From Herbiconiux flava (GTDB lineage: Bacteria > Actinomycetota > Actinomycetes > Actinomycetales > Microbacteriaceae): a DNA stretch of 64,000 bases. The DNA lies in assembly GCF_013409865.1 (NCBI RefSeq), contig NZ_JACCBM010000001.1, positions 2,666,001 through 2,730,000 on the forward strand, read 5' to 3'. Position numbers and translations under genes: made by a program. This document shows, piece after piece, positions 17,795 through 29,937 of this stretch (positions are counted from its first letter, which is position 1; every line of letters begins with the position of its first letter). The notes under the pieces were generated by a model. It had not been told where the DNA came from and ran no database searches. It worked only from the letters and a program-made list of their open reading frames with translations.

Positions 17795-19888
17795 GTGGCT
17801 ACACTCCAATGGGAACCCATTGACGACAAAGCAGTTACCACCGCCAAGATCCTCGCGGCCGACGCCGTGGAGAAGGTCGGCAACGGGCACCCCGGCACGG
17901 CGATCAGCCTCGCCCCGGCCGCATACCTCCTGTTCCAGAAGGTCATGCGCAAAGACCCCGCCGATCAGGACTGGCTCGGTCGTGACCGTTTTATCCTCTC
18001 CGTGGGCCACTCGTCGCTGACCCAGTACATCCAGCTCTACCTGGGCGGCTACGGTCTCGAGCTCGACGACCTCAAGGCGCTCCGCACCTGGGGCTCGCTC
18101 ACCCCCGGCCACCCGGAGTACGGGCACACGAAGGGCGTCGAGATCACCACCGGCCCCCTCGGCCAGGGCCTCGCCTCCTCGGTCGGCTTCGCCTACGCCC
18201 AGCGCTTCGAGCGCGGTCTGTTCGATCCGGATGCCCAGCCCGGCACCAGCCCGTTCGACCACTTCACCTACGTGATCGCCGGCGACGGCGACATGGAGGA
18301 GGGCGTCACCAGCGAGGCCTCCTCACTCGCCGGCCACCAGCAGCTCGGCAACCTGATCGCGATCTACGACTCGAACCAGATCTCGATCGAGGACGACACG
18401 AACATCGCCTTCACCGAGGACGTCAAGGCCCGCTACGAGGCCTACCACTGGCACGTGCAGGTCGTCGACTGGAAGAAGACGGGCGAGTACGTCGAAGACG
18501 TGCAGGCCCTCTTCGACGCCATCGAGGAGGCCAAGGCCGAGACCTCGAAGCCCTCGCTGATCATCCTCAAGACGATCATCGGCTGGCCGTCGCCGAAGAA
18601 GCAGAACACCGGCAAGATCCACGGCTCGGCGCTCGGCGCCGACGAGCTGAAGGGCCTCAAGGAGGTCGTCGGCTTCGACCCGGAGCAGCACTTCCAGGTC
18701 GACGACGACGTGATCGAGCACACCCGCAAGGCGCTGCAGCGCGGCTCCGAGGAGCGCGCCGAGTGGCAGAAGGGCTTCGACGCCTGGGCCGCCGCCAACC
18801 CCGAGAAGAAGCAGCTGCTCGACCGCCTCGAGGCCGGCGAGCTGCCCGAGGGCCTCGAAGACGCCCTGCCCGTGTTCGAGGCCGGCAAAGAGGTCTCGAC
18901 CCGCGCCGCCTCCGGCAAGGTCATCAACGCCCTCGCCCCGGTGCTGCCGGAGTTCTGGGGCGGCTCGGCCGACCTCGCCGAGTCGAACAACACGACCATC
19001 GAGTCGGGCGCGTCCTTCGTGCCCTCCGAGCACTCGACCCACGAGTGGACGGGCAACAAGTACGGCCGCGTGCTGCACTTCGGCATCCGCGAGCACGCGA
19101 TGGGCTCGATCCTGAACGGCATCGTGCTGCACGGCAAGACCCGCCCGTTCGGCGGCACCTTCCTCATCTTCAGCGACTACATGCGCCCCGCGGTGCGTCT
19201 GGCCGCCCTGATGAAGGTGCCGTCGATCTTCGTCTGGACCCACGACTCCGTGGCCCTGGGTGAAGACGGCCCGACTCACCAGCCGGTCGAGCAGCTCACC
19301 GTGCTGCGCGCCATCCCCGGGCTCGACGTCGTGCGTCCCGCCGACGCCAACGAGGTCGGCCACGCCTGGCTGACCATCCTCGGCCGCAAGCACAACCCGG
19401 CCGGCATCGCGCTGACCCGCCAGAACATCCCGGTGTTCGAGCGCGGCGACGGCGACGCCTCCGGCGAGGTCTTCGCCTCGGCCAAGAACGTCTCGAAGGG
19501 CGCCTACGTGCTCGCCGAGGCTCCGAACGGAACCCCCGACGTGATCTTCATCGCCACGGGCTCCGAGGTGCAGCTGGCCGTGAACGCCCGCGAGATCCTG
19601 GCCGGCGAGGGCATCAACGCCCGCGTCGTCTCGGCTCCGTCGCTGGAGTGGTTCGAGGAGCAGAGCGAGGAGTACAAGGAATCCGTGCTCCCCGCCGCCG
19701 TCAAGGCCCGCGTCTCCATCGAGGCCGGCATCGACATGGGCTGGCGCAAGTACATCGGCGACGCCGGCCGCAGCGTCTCGATCGAGCACTTCGGTGCCTC
19801 GGCCGACTACAAGACGCTGTTCCGCGAGTTCGGCATCACCACCGAGGCCGCGGTCGAAGCCGCCAAGACGTCGCTCGCCGCGCTCTGA
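17795..19888 (+). CDS. tkt: Transketolase
   Basis: 697 aa from the GTG giving (V)ATLQWEPIDDKAVTTAKILA; upstream in-frame codons do not fit the family. ThDP site GDGDMEEGVTSEASSLAGHQ with downstream YDSNQISIED, and the pyrimidine domain segment FGIREHAMGSILNGI. It transfers two-carbon units in the non-oxidative pentose phosphate pathway. First gene of an operon that carries both branches of the pathway (tkt-tal-pgi-zwf-opcA-pgl). AAGGGG lies 12 bases upstream. Confidence 0.97.
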   Translation: MATLQWEPIDDKAVTTAKILAADAVEKVGNGHPGTAISLAPAAYLLFQKVMRKDPADQDWLGRDRFILSVGHSSLTQYIQLYLGGYGLELDDLKALRTWGSLTPGHPEYGHTKGVEITTGPLGQGLASSVGFAYAQRFERGLFDPDAQPGTSPFDHFTYVIAGDGDMEEGVTSEASSLAGHQQLGNLIAIYDSNQISIEDDTNIAFTEDVKARYEAYHWHVQVVDWKKTGEYVEDVQALFDAIEEAKAETSKPSLIILKTIIGWPSPKKQNTGKIHGSALGADELKGLKEVVGFDPEQHFQVDDDVIEHTRKALQRGSEERAEWQKGFDAWAAANPEKKQLLDRLEAGELPEGLEDALPVFEAGKEVSTRAASGKVINALAPVLPEFWGGSADLAESNNTTIESGASFVPSEHSTHEWTGNKYGRVLHFGIREHAMGSILNGIVLHGKTRPFGGTFLIFSDYMRPAVRLAALMKVPSIFVWTHDSVALGEDGPTHQPVEQLTVLRAIPGLDVVRPADANEVGHAWLTILGRKHNPAGIALTRQNIPVFERGDGDASGEVFASAKNVSKGAYVLAEAPNGTPDVIFIATGSEVQLAVNAREILAGEGINARVVSAPSLEWFEEQSEEYKESVLPAAVKARVSIEAGIDMGWRKYIGDAGRSVSIEHFGASADYKTLFREFGITTEAAVEAAKTSLAAL

Positions 19889-19933
19889 GCGCGCGAGCAT
19901 CAGCGCGCGAAGCAATCAAGAGAGAAGAAGAGA

Positions 19934-21040
19934 ATGACTGAGAACACTCAGAAGCTGTCCGACGTCGGCGTGTCGATCTGGCTCGACGACCTGTCGCGCG
20001 AGCGCATCTCCTCCGGTGGGCTGCAGAAGCTCATCGACGAGAAGAACGTGGTGGGCGTCACCACCAACCCGACCATCTTCGCCGCCGCGCTCGCCAACGG
20101 CGAGAGCTACAGCGAGCAGGTCGCGGCCCTGGCTGCGAAGAACACCGACGTCACCGACGCCGTGTTCGAGATCACGACCGACGACGTCGCCGCCGCGAGC
20201 GACATCTTCAAGCCGATCTACGACGCCTCCAAGGGCTTCGACGGCCGCGTCTCGATCGAGGTCGAGCCGGGTCTCGCCCACGACGCCCAGGGCACCATCG
20301 CCCAGGCGAAGGCGCTGTCGGCCAAGGTCGACCGCGAGAACGTGCTGATCAAGATCCCCGCGACCGTCGAGGGCCTCGAGGCGATCACCGAGACCATCGC
20401 CGCCGGCATCTCGGTGAACGTCACGCTGATCTTCTCGCTCGAGCGCTACCGCGACGTCATCAACGCCTACCTCACCGGCCTCGAGAAGGCCAAGGAGGCG
20501 GGCCACGACCTGTCGAAGATCCACTCCGTCGCCTCGTTCTTCGTGTCGCGTGTCGACACCGAGATCGACAAGCGCCTGACCGCGATCGGCACCGACGAGG
20601 CCCTGGCCCTGAAGAGCAAGGCCGGCATCGCCAACGCGCAGCTCGCCTACGAGGTCTGGACCCAGGCGTTCGCCACCGAGCGCGCACTGCTGCTGCTCGA
20701 GGGCGGCGCCAACACCCAGCGTCCGCTCTGGGCGTCGACCGGTGTGAAGGACCCGAGCGTCCCCGACACGGCCTACGTCGTCGAGCTGGCCGCCCCCTCG
20801 GTGGTCAACACCATGCCCGAGAAGACCCTCGAGGCCCTCTCCGACCACGGCGAGGTGCGCGGTGACACCATCGCGCACTCCTACGAGGGCGCGAACAAGG
20901 TGCTCGACGCCATCGGCGCCCTGGGCATCTCGTACGCCGAGGTCACCGAGCTGCTCGAGAAGGAGGGCGTCGAGAAGTTCATCGTGTCCTGGAACGAGCT
21001 GCTCGACACCGTCACGGCTGCCCTGAAGGCTGCTGAATGA
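19934..21040 (+). CDS. tal: Transaldolase
   Basis: 368 aa. Motif [10 protein letters not shown] (about residues 40-49) and the Schiff-base lysine K140 in [11 protein letters not shown]. The length and sequence fit the actinobacterial transaldolase class. It transfers a dihydroxyacetone unit between sugar phosphates. The 45-base gap after tkt has the purine-rich ribosome-binding site GAGAAGAAGAGA; its stop overlaps the pgi start (ATGA). Confidence 0.97.
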   Translation: MTENTQKLSDVGVSIWLDDLSRERISSGGLQKLIDEKNVVGVTTNPTIFAAALANGESYSEQVAALAAKNTDVTDAVFEITTDDVAAASDIFKPIYDASKGFDGRVSIEVEPGLAHDAQGTIAQAKALSAKVDRENVLIKIPATVEGLEAITETIAAGISVNVTLIFSLERYRDVINAYLTGLEKAKEAGHDLSKIHSVASFFVSRVDTEIDKRLTAIGTDEALALKSKAGIANAQLAYEVWTQAFATERALLLLEGGANTQRPLWASTGVKDPSVPDTAYVVELAAPSVVNTMPEKTLEALSDHGEVRGDTIAHSYEGANKVLDAIGALGISYAEVTELLEKEGVEKFIVSWNELLDTVTAALKAAE

Positions 21041-22641
21041 CGATCGCCATCCATGTGTCGGGCGACGCCAAGGCGGCCGTCCAGGCACAGGTCCCGGTGC
21101 TGGTGGGCGACCTGGTCGCCTCCGGCATCACCGCGCTGAACCCCACGCTGTGGGGTTCAGCCGCGGAGGCGGAGGCCTCGAAGCGGCTGGGCTGGGTCGA
21201 GGCGGTCTCCGTCTCGCGCCCGCTGGTCGCCGAGGTCGAGGCGCTGCGCGCCCAGTTCCTCTCCGCCGGGATCGATCACTTCGTGCTCGCGGGCATGGGC
21301 GGGTCCTCGCTCGCTCCCGAGGTCATCACGAAGACCCTGGGCGTCGAGCTGACCATCCTCGACTCGACCGCCCCGGAGCAGATCCGTGCGGCTCTCGACG
21401 ACCGCCTGGCCTCGACGGTGCTGATCGCCTCGTCGAAGTCGGGCGGCACGCTCGAGACCGACAGCCAGCGCCGGGCCTATGAGGCCGCGTTCCGCGCGGC
21501 GGGCATCGATCCGGCCACGCGCATCGTGATCGTCACCGATCCCGGTTCGCCGCTGGAGGCCGAGGCCCGCGAGGCCGGCTACCGCGTGTTCCTGGCCGAC
21601 CCCGACGTCGGAGGGCGCTACTCGGCGCTGACCGCCTTCGGGCTCGTGCCTTCGGGGCTCGCGGGTGCGGCGATCGACGAGCTGCTCGACGAGGCGGAGG
21701 CGATCTCGCTGAACCTCGCGGAGGACGGCGACGAGAACTTCGGCCTCATCCTCGGGGCCGCGATCGCGGGCACCAGCCCGCTCCGCGACAAGACCGGCAT
21801 CGTGTCCGACGGAACCCACATCGTGGGCTTCGCCGACTGGGCCGAGCAGCTGATCGCGGAGTCCACCGGCAAAGACGGCAAGGGACTCCTCCCCGTCGTG
21901 CTCGACGTCGACTCCCCCGAGCTCGCCGAGCGCCTGCCCGACGTGCAGATCGTGCGCCTGGTCGCCGACGCCCACGAGTTCCACCTGCGTGAGCGTCACC
22001 CGGGAGAGGTGCTGATCAGCGGCTCCCTCGGGGCCATGCTGCTCACCTGGGAGTACGCGGTCGCGGTCGCCGGGCGCCTGCTCGGCATCGACCCGTTCGA
22101 CCAGCCCGACGTGGAGTCGGCGAAGCAGGCCGCCCGCGGCCTGCTCGACGCCCGGCCCGAGCCCGAGGCGCCCTCGTTCGTCGAGGGCGGCATCGAGGTG
22201 CGCGGCACCGCCGGCGTCGTGTCGGCCGAGGCGTCGGTGCGTGCATCCGTCGACGCCCTGATCGCGGCTCTGCCCGCGGACGGCTACCTCGCGGTGATGG
22301 CCTACGTCGATCGCACGGCACTGCCGCAGCTCGCCGAGCTGCGCGATCTGCTCGCCGCCCGCTCGGGTCGCCCGGTCACCTTCGGCTGGGGCCCGCGGTT
22401 CCTGCACTCGACCGGTCAGTACCACAAGGGCGGCCCCGCCACCGGCGTGTTCCTGCAGATCACGGCCGACCCGGGCGCCGATCTCGCCATCCCCGGCCGC
22501 CCGTTCAGCTTCGGCCAGCTCATCCAGGCCCAGGCAGCGGGCGATGCCGCCGTCCTCGAGCAGCACGGCCGGCCCGTGCTGCGCCTCAACCTCACGAACG
22601 CGTCCCTCGACGCCGACACCCTCCTCAGCGCCCTGCGCTGA
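21037..22641 (+). CDS. pgi: Glucose-6-phosphate isomerase
   Basis: 534 aa. Sugar-phosphate-binding SIS domains with [12 protein letters not shown] (about 85-96) and [13 protein letters not shown] (about 130-142). The C-terminal His is within [11 protein letters not shown]. It interconverts glucose-6-P and fructose-6-P, joining glycolysis to the zwf branch encoded next. It overlaps tal by 4 bases; zwf starts 28 bases later with AGGAG. Confidence 0.95.
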   Translation: MTIAIHVSGDAKAAVQAQVPVLVGDLVASGITALNPTLWGSAAEAEASKRLGWVEAVSVSRPLVAEVEALRAQFLSAGIDHFVLAGMGGSSLAPEVITKTLGVELTILDSTAPEQIRAALDDRLASTVLIASSKSGGTLETDSQRRAYEAAFRAAGIDPATRIVIVTDPGSPLEAEAREAGYRVFLADPDVGGRYSALTAFGLVPSGLAGAAIDELLDEAEAISLNLAEDGDENFGLILGAAIAGTSPLRDKTGIVSDGTHIVGFADWAEQLIAESTGKDGKGLLPVVLDVDSPELAERLPDVQIVRLVADAHEFHLRERHPGEVLISGSLGAMLLTWEYAVAVAGRLLGIDPFDQPDVESAKQAARGLLDARPEPEAPSFVEGGIEVRGTAGVVSAEASVRASVDALIAALPADGYLAVMAYVDRTALPQLAELRDLLAARSGRPVTFGWGPRFLHSTGQYHKGGPATGVFLQITADPGADLAIPGRPFSFGQLIQAQAAGDAAVLEQHGRPVLRLNLTNASLDADTLLSALR

Positions 22642-22669
22642 CGAGGCCCGGCCCGAACCTAGGAGTTCA

Positions 22670-24211
22670 ATGCCTCCCGTTGAGATCACCCCGGAGTACA
22701 ACCCGCTCCGGCTTCCCACCGATCGCCGCCTGAACCGGATCGCGGGGCCCTCCGGCCTCGTCATCTTCGGTGTCACCGGCGATCTCTCGCGCAAGAAGCT
22801 GATGCCGGCGGTCTACGACCTCGCCAGCCGCGGCCTCTTGCCGCCCGGCTTCTCGCTCGTCGGCTTCGCCCGGCGCGACTGGGAGGACCAGGACTTCGAG
22901 CGCGTCGTGCACGACGCCGTGAAGGAGCACTCCCGCACCCCGTTCGACGAGGACGTGTGGCGCCAGCTCTCCGAGGGCATCCGCTTCGTCTCGGGCGAGT
23001 TCGACGACGACACGGCCTTCGAGCAGCTGAAGGAGACGATCGACGAGCTCGATCGCGACCGCGGCACCATGGGCAACTACGCCTTCTACCTGTCGATCCC
23101 GCCGAAGGCGTTCCCGCTCGTCACCGAGCAGCTGCGCCGCTCCGGCCTGGCCGACCAGCAGGAGGGTCAGTGGCGCCGCGTCGTCATCGAGAAGCCCTTC
23201 GGCAGCGACCTGAAGACGGCCCGGGAGCTGAACGACGTCGTCGAGTCGGTCTTCCCGCCCGACTCGGTGTTCCGCATCGACCACTACCTCGGCAAGGAGA
23301 CCGTCCAGAACATCCTGGCGCTCCGGTTCGCGAACCAGCTCTACGAGCCCATCTGGAACGCGAACTACGTCGATCACGTGCAGATCACCATGGCCGAGGA
23401 CATCGGGGTGGGAGGCCGCGCCGGCTACTACGACGGCATCGGGGCGGCGCGCGACGTCATCCAGAACCACCTGCTGCAGCTCCTGGCCCTCACGGCCATG
23501 GAGGAGCCCATCTCGTTCGACGCCGCCGACCTGCGCGCCGAGAAGGAAAAGGTGCTCGCCGCCGTCAAGCTCCCCGACGACCTCAGCACGGTCAGCGCGC
23601 GCGGTCAGTACGCGGGCGGCTGGCAGGGCGGGGAGAAGGTGCCCGGCTTCCTCGAAGAGGACGGGATGAACCCCGAGTCCACCACCGAGACCTACGCCGC
23701 GGTGAAGCTCGACATCGGCACCCGCCGGTGGGCCGGCGTGCCGTTCTACCTCCGTGCGGGCAAGCGCCTCGGCCGCCGCGTCACCGAGATCGCGGTCGTG
23801 TTCAAGCGCGCCCCGCAGTACCTCTTCGCCGAGAGCCAGACCTCGGAGCTCGGTCAGAACGCCCTGGTCATCCGGGTGCAGCCCGACGAGGGCGTGACCA
23901 TCCGCTTCGGCTCGAAGGTGCCGGGTGCCGGCGTGCAGGTGCGCGACGTCACCATGGACTTCGGCTACGGCCACGCCTTCACCGAGGCGAGCCCCGAGGC
24001 CTACGAGCGGCTCATCCTCGACGTGCTGCTCGGCGACCCGCCCCTCTTCCCGCGTCAGCGGGAGGTGGAGCTGTCGTGGATGATCCTCGACCCGATCGAG
24101 GAGTACTGGAGCACCCAGGGCCAGCCCGAGCAGTACCGCCCCGGAACCTGGGGTCCGAGCTCCGCCGATGAACTGCTGGCCCGCGACGGAAGAACCTGGA
24201 GACGCCCGTGA
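22670..24211 (+). CDS. zwf: Glucose-6-phosphate dehydrogenase
   Basis: 513 aa from the ATG preceded by AGGAG and 4 bases; this gives MPPVEITPEYNPLRLP. Nucleotide motif GVTGDLSRKKLMPA and the active-site peptide RIDHYLGKETVQN are intact. It oxidises glucose-6-P to the lactone with NADP. The adjacent opcA encodes its actinobacterial assembly factor, and pgl hydrolyses its product. Confidence 0.97.
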   Translation: MPPVEITPEYNPLRLPTDRRLNRIAGPSGLVIFGVTGDLSRKKLMPAVYDLASRGLLPPGFSLVGFARRDWEDQDFERVVHDAVKEHSRTPFDEDVWRQLSEGIRFVSGEFDDDTAFEQLKETIDELDRDRGTMGNYAFYLSIPPKAFPLVTEQLRRSGLADQQEGQWRRVVIEKPFGSDLKTARELNDVVESVFPPDSVFRIDHYLGKETVQNILALRFANQLYEPIWNANYVDHVQITMAEDIGVGGRAGYYDGIGAARDVIQNHLLQLLALTAMEEPISFDAADLRAEKEKVLAAVKLPDDLSTVSARGQYAGGWQGGEKVPGFLEEDGMNPESTTETYAAVKLDIGTRRWAGVPFYLRAGKRLGRRVTEIAVVFKRAPQYLFAESQTSELGQNALVIRVQPDEGVTIRFGSKVPGAGVQVRDVTMDFGYGHAFTEASPEAYERLILDVLLGDPPLFPRQREVELSWMILDPIEEYWSTQGQPEQYRPGTWGPSSADELLARDGRTWRRP

Positions 24212-25182
24212 TCGTCGACCTGCCCGACACCACCACCAGCAAGATCTCGAAATCGCTGGTGAAGATCCGCGAGGAGGGCGGCGCCGTCGCCCTGGGCCGT
24301 GTGCTCACCCTTGTCATCGTGACCTCGCTCGGCGAGGAGGAGGACGCCATCGAGGCGGCCAACGACGCCTCCCGCGAGCACCCGATGCGCGTCATCGTGG
24401 TCTCGACCGACACCGCGAACGACGGCATGAACACCGGCCGGGGAGCGCGTCTCGATGCGCAGATCCGGGTCGGCGGCGACGCCGGAGCGAGTGAGGTCGT
24501 CGTGCTCCGTGCCTACGGCGCCGCGGCGAGCGACCAGGAGGGCCTGGTCACCGGCCTCCTGCTGTCCGACGCCCCGGTCGTCGTCTGGTGGCCGGGGGCG
24601 GCCCCCGACGACGTGTCGAAGAGCGACCTCGGCCGCATCGCGACCCGGCGCATCACCGACTCGTCGAACCAGCCGAACCCCTACGAGGCGCTGCTGCGCC
24701 GGGCCGAGAGCTACGCCCCGGGCGACACCGACTTCGCCTGGACGCGGCTCACCCTGTGGCGCGCCCAGCTCGCCGCGGTGCTCGACCAGCCGCCCTACGA
24801 GCCGGTCACGGCCATCGAGGTCTCCGGTGCATCCGACTCCCCGTCGACGCTGCTCCTGGCATCCTGGCTGCGGCACCAGCTGCAGGTGCCGGTGAAGTAC
24901 GGACTGCTCTCGCGCTCCAACGGCTCGAGCGGCATCCACGGCGTGATCCTCACGCGGGAGAGCGGCGACATCGAGCTGGTGCGCGACGTCCCGAACGTGG
25001 CGCGTCTGAGCCAGCCGAACCAGCCCACCCACGACCTCTCGCTGCCGCGCCGCAACCTGCGCGATTGCCTGGCCGAGGAGCTGCGACGGCTCGATCCGGA
25101 CGACCTGTATGGTGAAGTCATCTCCCAGGGGCTCTCCGAGCTGCTGGAGTCGAAAGACGCCGGCGTTCGCGACGCGGTCTGA
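24208..25182 (+). CDS. opcA: OpcA, glucose-6-phosphate dehydrogenase assembly protein
   Basis: 324 aa, GTG start overlapping the zwf stop (GTGA). It begins MIVDLPDTTTSKISKSLVKI and has the VVVWWPGAAPDD and IATRRITDSS segments typical of OpcA. In Corynebacterium and cyanobacteria OpcA is needed for full Zwf activity, probably as a subunit or redox-linked activator. Direct coupling with zwf supports that role. Confidence 0.94.
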   Translation: MIVDLPDTTTSKISKSLVKIREEGGAVALGRVLTLVIVTSLGEEEDAIEAANDASREHPMRVIVVSTDTANDGMNTGRGARLDAQIRVGGDAGASEVVVLRAYGAAASDQEGLVTGLLLSDAPVVVWWPGAAPDDVSKSDLGRIATRRITDSSNQPNPYEALLRRAESYAPGDTDFAWTRLTLWRAQLAAVLDQPPYEPVTAIEVSGASDSPSTLLLASWLRHQLQVPVKYGLLSRSNGSSGIHGVILTRESGDIELVRDVPNVARLSQPNQPTHDLSLPRRNLRDCLAEELRRLDPDDLYGEVISQGLSELLESKDAGVRDAV

Positions 25183-25201
25183 CAGGTAGGGACGATATTC
25201 G

Positions 25202-25972
25202 ATGACCACTGACCGCCGAGTCCTCGTGCATCCCGACAAGGAGTCCCTCGCGGGCTCGGTCGCGGCACGGTTCATCACCAAGATGATCGACATCCTCGAC
25301 GAGTTCGAGGAGGCGAACGTCGTGCTCACGGGAGGCACGATGGGCGAGAAGGTGCTGGAGGCCATCCGCACCTCCCCCGCCTCGCACACCATCGACTGGT
25401 CGCGCATCACCTTCTGGTGGGGCGACGAGCGCTTCGTGGCCCGTGACGACGCCGACCGCAACGAGCTCCAGGCGCGGCGGGCGCTGCTCGATCACGTCCC
25501 CGTCGACGAGTCGAAGGTGCACGCCTACCCGGCCGCGGGCGAGGGCGTCGACCTCGACGAGGCGGCGCGCATGTACGCCCGCGAGCTCGCCGAGGCCGCA
25601 CCCGAGGGCAAGGAGTACCCGCGCTTCAACATCATGTTCCTCGGTGTCGGGCCCGACGGGCACATCGCCTCGCTGTTCCCCGGTCACGACGAGATCCGGA
25701 TCACCGACACCTCCGTGGTGCCGGTGCGCAACTCGCCGAAGCCTCCGCCCGAGCGGCTCAGCCTCACCCTCCCGGTCATCCAGTCGGCCGACCGCATCTG
25801 GATGGTGCTGGCGGGCGCCGACAAGGCCTCCGCGATCGGGCTGGCTCTGGCCGGCGCGAGCGTCGACGAGGTTCCGGTCGCCGGCGCCCAGGGGCGCAAG
25901 CGCACGGTGTTCTTCGTCGACCAGGAGGCCGCCGCCGAGGTGCCCGCGGCGTTGATCGCCCCGTCGTACTGA
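25202..25972 (+). CDS. pgl: 6-phosphogluconolactonase
   Basis: 256 aa NagB/DevB fold. Segments VVLTGGTMGEKVLEAI, WSRITFWWGDERFV and LGVGPDGHIASLFPGH, the last containing the catalytic His, identify Pgl. It hydrolyses the lactone made by Zwf. Last gene of the operon; 6-phosphogluconate dehydrogenase is not present in the window. A strong terminator follows about 55 bases later. Confidence 0.95.
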   Translation: MTTDRRVLVHPDKESLAGSVAARFITKMIDILDEFEEANVVLTGGTMGEKVLEAIRTSPASHTIDWSRITFWWGDERFVARDDADRNELQARRALLDHVPVDESKVHAYPAAGEGVDLDEAARMYARELAEAAPEGKEYPRFNIMFLGVGPDGHIASLFPGHDEIRITDTSVVPVRNSPKPPPERLSLTLPVIQSADRIWMVLAGADKASAIGLALAGASVDEVPVAGAQGRKRTVFFVDQEAAAEVPAALIAPSY

Positions 25973-26026
25973 CGGCGGTGCGGTTCGCCGCGCATCCGGC
26001 CCCTGCCTGACGGCACGACTGCACGG

Positions 26027-26061
26027 AAAAGGGAGGCTCTCGATCGAGAGCCTCCCCTTTT
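26027..26061. terminator. Bidirectional terminator between pgl and rbpA
   Basis: GGGAGGCTCT 26031-26040 pairs with AGAGCCTCCC 26047-26056 around CGATCG. It is flanked by AAAA on the left and TTTT on the right, so both strands have a proper T tract. This is the best intrinsic terminator in the window, ending two converging operons. Confidence 0.92.
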
Positions 26062-26077
26062 GCGTTGCTACGCCGCG

Positions 26078-26440
26078 CTACTTGGCGACCGTGCCGCGAC
26101 GCTCGCGCAGCTGCTGCAGGGCGTCTTCGAGCAGCTGCTCGGCCTCCTGCTCGGTGCGGCGCTCCTTCACATAGGCGAGGTGCGTCTTGTAGGGCTCGAG
26201 CTTCGCGACCGACGGCGGGTTGGCCTTGTCGCGACCGGCGGGCAGACCCGAGGTCGGGCAGTCGATGACCTCGGGGATCTCCTCGTCGGGCAGATTCGCC
26301 GCGAAGTAGCGGACCGTCTCGTTGCCGAGTGCATCCCAGTACGAGACCTGGATGCGCTCCGCGTGGAAACCGCGGTCCTGCTCCCCCATCGGACCGGCGC
26401 CGACGCGCGATCCGCGGATCGCACTTCCTCCTGATGCCAT
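26078..26440 (-). CDS. rbpA: RbpA, RNA polymerase-binding protein
   Basis: 120 aa. Core MASGGSAIRGSRVGAGPMG and the sequence VSYWDALGNETVRYFAANLPDEEIP, with a conserved CPTSGLPAG, are RbpA hallmarks. RbpA binds the housekeeping sigma factor and stabilises the open complex; it is restricted to actinobacteria, which supports the taxonomy. It follows secG by 11 bases and is the last gene of gap-pgk-tpiA-secG-rbpA. Confidence 0.96.
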   Translation of the reverse strand: MASGGSAIRGSRVGAGPMGEQDRGFHAERIQVSYWDALGNETVRYFAANLPDEEIPEVIDCPTSGLPAGRDKANPPSVAKLEPYKTHLAYVKERRTEQEAEQLLEDALQQLRERRGTVAK

Positions 26441-26451
26441 TCGATTTCCCC

Positions 26452-26703
26452 CTAGAGTCCCGTGTCGAACTTGGTGATCAGCCCGAGCACGATGATGCTG
26501 GCGACCCAGACGAGCCCCAGGATGACGGTGATGCGGTTCAGGTTGCGCTCGGCGACGCCGGACGCTCCCAGGTTGGACGTGACGCCGCCGCCGAACATGT
26601 CGGACAGACCGCCGCCGCGCCCCTTGTGGAGCAGGATCAGAAGGGTCAGAAGCAGGCTCGTGATGGCGAGAACCACCTGGAGGATGACCTGAAGGATTTG
26701 CAC
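26452..26703 (-). CDS. secG: SecG, preprotein translocase subunit
   Basis: 83 aa with two membrane helices (about 3-25 and 55-77) and the conserved cytoplasmic loop LHKGRGGGLSDMFGGG. It is the accessory subunit of SecYEG. secG downstream of tpiA is a widespread arrangement. Confidence 0.95.
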   Translation of the reverse strand: MQILQVILQVVLAITSLLLTLLILLHKGRGGGLSDMFGGGVTSNLGASGVAERNLNRITVILGLVWVASIIVLGLITKFDTGL

Positions 26704-26762
26704 TGCTTGCCTTTCACATACGTCGGTAGCGGGGTCGCTTCCCCCGAAGACCAGAGGTCAGT

Positions 26763-27541
26763 CTACACTCCAACGTGCTTCTGGTAGCGGACGATGGCGG
26801 CGAACTCCGTCACGTCGAGGCTCGCCCCGCCGACGAGCGCGCCGTCGACGTTCGGCTCGCGCATGAAGCCGGCGATGTTGCCCGACTTCACCGATCCGCC
26901 GTAGAGGATGCGCGTGGCCGCAGCCGTGTCGGCCCCGAGCTTCTCGGCGAGCACGGCGCGGAGGGCAGCGCCGACGGTCTCGGCCTGCTCGGGCGTGGCG
27001 GCCTGACCCGAGCCGATGGCCCAGACCGGCTCGTAGGCGACGACGATGTCGACGCCCGCCTTCAGGCCTTCGATCGCTGCGGTGAGCTGCGCCACCGGGA
27101 CAGCGCTCTGGCCGTGCTTCTCGAGGTCGTCGGCGGTCTCGCCGACGCAGATGATCGGCACGATGCCGTGCTTCACGGCCGCCTTGGTCTTCGCGGCGAC
27201 GACCTCGTCGGTCTCGCCGTGCAGCGTGCGTCGCTCGGAGTGCCCGATGATGACGAACTTCGTGTCGAGCTGGGCCAGGAACTGGCCCGAGATCTCACCG
27301 GTGTAGGCGCCGGAGTCGTACTCGGAGATGTCCTGCCCGCCGTAGGCGAGCCCCAGCTTGTCGGCCGCCACCAGGGTCTGCACCGAGCGGAGGTCGGTGA
27401 ACGGGGGGAACACCGCGACCTCGACGTCGTCGAAGCTGTGCTTCGCGTCCTCCAGCGACCAGGCGAGCTTCTGGACGAAGGCGATCGCCTGCAGGTGGTC
27501 GAGGTTCATCTTCCAGTTGCCCGCGATCAGGGGCGTGCGCT

Positions 27542-27551
<10 letters not shown>
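26763..27551 (-). CDS. tpiA: Triosephosphate isomerase
   Basis: 262 aa. GNWKMN (about residues 11-16) supplies the lysine, VIIGHSERR the catalytic His, and VAYEPVWAIGSG the catalytic Glu; loop ILYGGSVKSGN follows. The start overlaps the end of pgk by 10 bases, so translation is coupled. Confidence 0.97.
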
Positions 27552-28756
<1,205 letters not shown>

Positions 28757-28775
28757 GGGATCGCTTTCAGTCAGG

Positions 28776-28818
28776 AGCCGGTGGTGCCCCGTCGCGGAAC
28801 GACGAGGCACCACCGGCT
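28776..28818 (-). terminator. Intra-operon hairpin between gap and pgk
   Basis: AGCCGGTGGTGCC 28776-28788 pairs perfectly with GGCACCACCGGCT 28806-28818, with further pairing inside. There is no T tract on the minus strand. It fills most of the gap between two genes normally co-transcribed, so it could be a partial terminator or an mRNA-stabilising 3' end that keeps gap mRNA higher than pgk. Confidence 0.6.
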
Positions 28819-28827
28819 GAGGGGTTG

Positions 28828-29937
<1,110 letters not shown>

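Noticed and set aside
18323..19915. 530-codon open frame antisense to tkt.
   Set aside because: Frame shadow of a GC-rich gene; the translation is low-complexity and tkt is clearly real. The same holds for the many other long antisense frames.
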